From assembly GCA_033875315.1 (NCBI GenBank), contig JANRJG010000026.1, positions 1 to 64,000 on the forward strand: a DNA stretch of 64,000 nucleotides, written 5' to 3'. Positions 62,101 through 64,000 of this stretch are shown piece after piece. The DNA comes from Candidatus Methylacidiphilales bacterium (GTDB taxonomy: Bacteria; Verrucomicrobiota; Verrucomicrobiia; Methylacidiphilales; CAZTYG01). Positions within the stretch are counted from its first letter, which is position 1. Each line of letters begins with the position of its first letter. Below the pieces are notes generated by a model. The model was not told where the DNA came from and made no database searches. It saw only the letters and a program-made list of their open reading frames with translations. A program made the translations under genes and the position numbers.

Positions 62101-62855
62101 ATGACATCCTAGAAAAACTAACCCAACTCTCCCACGAACTCGGTCGCGAAGAGCGCCATCTGGCCATCCTCGGCGAAGGCAACACCAGCGCCGATCTCGG
62201 CGACGGCACCTTCCTCGTCAAGGGCTCGGGCAGTTCCCTCGCCACCATGCGCCCGGAACAGTTTTCGCGGGTGAAGAAAAAGGAAGTCCTCGATTTCATC
62301 GACCAGCCGGCCACCGAACAGGAAGTGCAGGACTTCCTCCAATCGTGCCGCGTCGACGCCTCCGCTCCCCATCCTTCGGTTGAAACTTTCCTCCACGCCC
62401 TCTGTCAAGAAATCGGCGGCGCCAAATGGGTGGGCCACACCCACACCGAATCGATGATCTCCATCCTGGCCAGCCAGGCCGGGGCGCAGCCTTTCCTCCG
62501 CCACATCTATCCCGACGTCATTGTGGTCTGTGGCCGTCACATCGCCGTCGTTCCCTACGTCGACCCCGGCCTGGAACTGGCCCGGGTGGTGCGGGAGGAG
62601 TTGGTGCGTTTCAAAGCAAAGCACGGCAAGGGCCCCAAACTCGTCCTCATGGTCAACCACGGGCCGGTCGCCCTCGGCCAGACGGAAAAGGAAGTCTTCA
62701 ACATCCTCCTCATGGCCGACAAGTGGGCCCGCGCCCTCAACGGCATGGCCGCCTGGGGCGGACCCAAGTATCTGGAGGAATCCGACTCCGACCGGATCGA
62801 CAACCGCCTCGACGAGCACTTCCGCCGGAAACAAATCCTCCAGCAGAAGTCCTGA
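62097..62855 (+). CDS. Class II aldolase/adducin-family protein
   Basis: This 252-residue protein has the class II aldolase fold: EGNTSADLGDGTFLVKGSGSSLATM near the start, HPSVETFLHAL, VGHTHTESMISILAS with the metal-binding His pair, and a late VNHGPVALGQTEKEV. It resembles ribulose- or fuculose-phosphate aldolases and the related sugar-acid epimerases. The substrate cannot be read. The ATG at 62097 overlaps the deoR stop, so it belongs to the sugar operon, perhaps handling a second phosphosugar. It ends 12 bases before the convergent pyrophosphatase gene. Confidence 0.85.
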   Translation: MNDILEKLTQLSHELGREERHLAILGEGNTSADLGDGTFLVKGSGSSLATMRPEQFSRVKKKEVLDFIDQPATEQEVQDFLQSCRVDASAPHPSVETFLHALCQEIGGAKWVGHTHTESMISILASQAGAQPFLRHIYPDVIVVCGRHIAVVPYVDPGLELARVVREELVRFKAKHGKGPKLVLMVNHGPVALGQTEKEVFNILLMADKWARALNGMAAWGGPKYLEESDSDRIDNRLDEHFRRKQILQQKS

Positions 62856-62867
62856 TCACCCGACTAC

Positions 62868-64000
62868 CTATCGCGTCATTCCCTGCAACAACCCGATCAG
62901 GTGCGGCAGGAGCTGTTTCTTGCGCGACACCACGCCCTGCAATTCGAAGACGCCACCCTCCAGCTTGGGATAGTCGATCGCCTCGATGACGCGGGGCTCG
63001 CCCGCGGCCAGCATCACGCTCACGTGCTGGCTGATGTCGGTGATGAACAGGCAGGCGAAATCGAGTTTTCTTTCACCCACCAATGCCTCCAGGGCCTGTT
63101 GCAGCTCGGCCTTCCGCGCCCAGAAACGCTCCAGCCCCAGTTCTTCCACCTGGGCCACGGCAAATTTCCATCCACCCTCGCTGAAATCCTTGCAGTCGCC
63201 GCGCACCACTTCGGCCGCCGTCTTCACCTGCAGGACGGAACCCTCGGCAAAAAACCGCTCAGCATAGGCCTTGAGATCCCGTCCCGCTACCTCACCCAGC
63301 CAGGCCAGCAATTCCCGGTCCTCTTGGGTCGTGGTGGGCGAGGTCAGGTAGAGCGTGTCGGAGATCACCCCCGTGGCGAGGCAGAGCGCGATGTCAGGCC
63401 CGGGGGTCAGCCCGCGTTGGCGGAACTGCTTGGCCACCAGCGACGAGGTCGATCCGAGGGGCTCGTTGATGAAGCGGATCGGCTCACGCGTGACGAGGTT
63501 TCCGCCCAGCCGGTGGTGGTCCAACACCTCAAGAATTTCCGCCTGCTCCACCCCGTTGACTGCCTGGCCGAATTCGTTGTGGTCGACCAGGATCAACTTG
63601 GTCAGCGGCGGATTGACCAGATCGGACTTGGAAAAGACACCCACCAGTTGGTCGGATTCATCAACCACGGGGAAGAGGGTCACCGCGGTGGTGGCGGCCA
63701 GCGCCCGGATCTTCTCGATCGGGTCCCCCGGAGCGAAACGCACAAAATCCTTCTGCAACGCATGCGTGACCCGCTTGGAACATTTGATCAGGATCGTTGT
63801 TGTCGCGGTGTCGTGAGGGGAAATCAGCACGGCCACTCCCTTGGCTTTGGCATGCGCGAGAATGTTCGGCTCAATCTCATACCCACTGGTGACGATCAAG
63901 GCCCGAACGCCGAAGTCGATCGCCGGCTTCTGGATGGTGGGGCGGTTCCCGGTCACGAGGATGGTGCGCTCGAGGGGGAATTCGCCGAGGCGTTCCCCGA
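62868..64000 (-). CDS. Family II manganese-dependent inorganic pyrophosphatase with DRTGG and CBS domains (5' end outside window)
   Basis: The frame stays open through the right edge, so the start and the N-terminal metal site lie outside. Visible parts are a DRTGG-like segment (from about the edge, RALIVTSGYEIEPNILAHAKAKG), a CBS unit (TLFPVVDESDQLVGVFSKSDL), the DHH domain with LILVDHNEF and LEVLDHHRLGG, and the DHHA2 domain ending in SRKKQ, the family II pyrophosphatase signature. The regulatory insert suggests adenine-nucleotide control. It hydrolyses pyrophosphate to drive biosynthesis. It converges on the class II aldolase gene. Confidence 0.9.
   Translation of the reverse strand, partial: GERLGEFPLERTILVTGNRPTIQKPAIDFGVRALIVTSGYEIEPNILAHAKAKGVAVLISPHDTATTTILIKCSKRVTHALQKDFVRFAPGDPIEKIRALAATTAVTLFPVVDESDQLVGVFSKSDLVNPPLTKLILVDHNEFGQAVNGVEQAEILEVLDHHRLGGNLVTREPIRFINEPLGSTSSLVAKQFRQRGLTPGPDIALCLATGVISDTLYLTSPTTTQEDRELLAWLGEVAGRDLKAYAERFFAEGSVLQVKTAAEVVRGDCKDFSEGGWKFAVAQVEELGLERFWARKAELQQALEALVGERKLDFACLFITDISQHVSVMLAAGEPRVIEAIDYPKLEGGVFELQGVVSRKKQLLPHLIGLLQGMTR

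Overview
The window looks like chromosome from a Verrucomicrobiota (PVC superphylum) bacterium. This is an inference. The DNA is GC-rich and tightly packed, the envelope is Gram-negative (ExbB/ExbD/TonB, LptF/G-type permease, outer-membrane barrel, LolA-like protein), cytochrome c maturation is system II (ResB/CcsA), and several gene families are typical of PVC bacteria (CxxTGR-type small protein at 26977-27531, pseudopilins with a C-terminal DGH motif, GYF_2-REC-DUF4388 regulator, paired DUF2029 proteins). There are no rRNA or tRNA genes and no CRISPR array. One transposase end lies at the left edge.

Layout: 1-258 holds the 3' end of an IS630-type transposase. 259-5263 is a leftward run rsmI, secreted protein, exbB, exbD, tonB-like, zinc-ribbon protein, guaA. 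5372-15192 runs rightward: pyk, a large hybrid histidine kinase with two response regulators, an SF2 helicase with a cysteine cluster, and a SulP transporter. 15277-16146 is an arsR-arsC pair with its own operator-promoter, convergent with a complete pstSCAB-phoU operon (16169-21436). A lone Flp pilin (21802-21987) follows, with a strong terminator and a candidate sigma-54 promoter.

22288-33337 is an envelope/glycan island: one large polytopic protein, two paralogous polytopic proteins, a PVC-type small protein, two DUF2029/GT87 proteins in a coupled pair, a pseudopilin with a partner, an MnmD-like methyltransferase and a GT2 glycosyltransferase. 33351-39558 is a coupled copper-ATPase/resB/ccsA operon for cytochrome c and copper handling. 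39697-42200 is purC-xer-rnc. 42201-48504 carries, leftward, an outer-membrane barrel, rhomboid protease, PHP phosphoesterase, LolA-like protein, cysK and phoR/phoB. 48604-52911 contains cutA-udg-rluD, an elaborate terminator, a Ser/Thr kinase and a second pseudopilin.

53123-57753 holds queA, a repeat-bearing spacer, an LptF/G permease, an ECF sigma factor with a small membrane partner, a secreted protein and a YqeY protein. 57773-58420 is a Phd/VapC toxin-antitoxin module. 58449-62855 is a rhamnose-type sugar locus (YiaL-like, RhaEW fusion, DeoR regulator, class II aldolase). The right edge cuts a family II pyrophosphatase.

Many neighbouring genes share a 4-base ATGA or GTGA stop/start overlap, so translational coupling is common here. 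The phosphate genes (pst-phoU, and phoRB about 25 kb away) form one functional system, and arsRC beside pst probably copes with arsenate entering through Pst. Start codons below were chosen from overlaps, signal peptides, ribosome-binding sites and family length.
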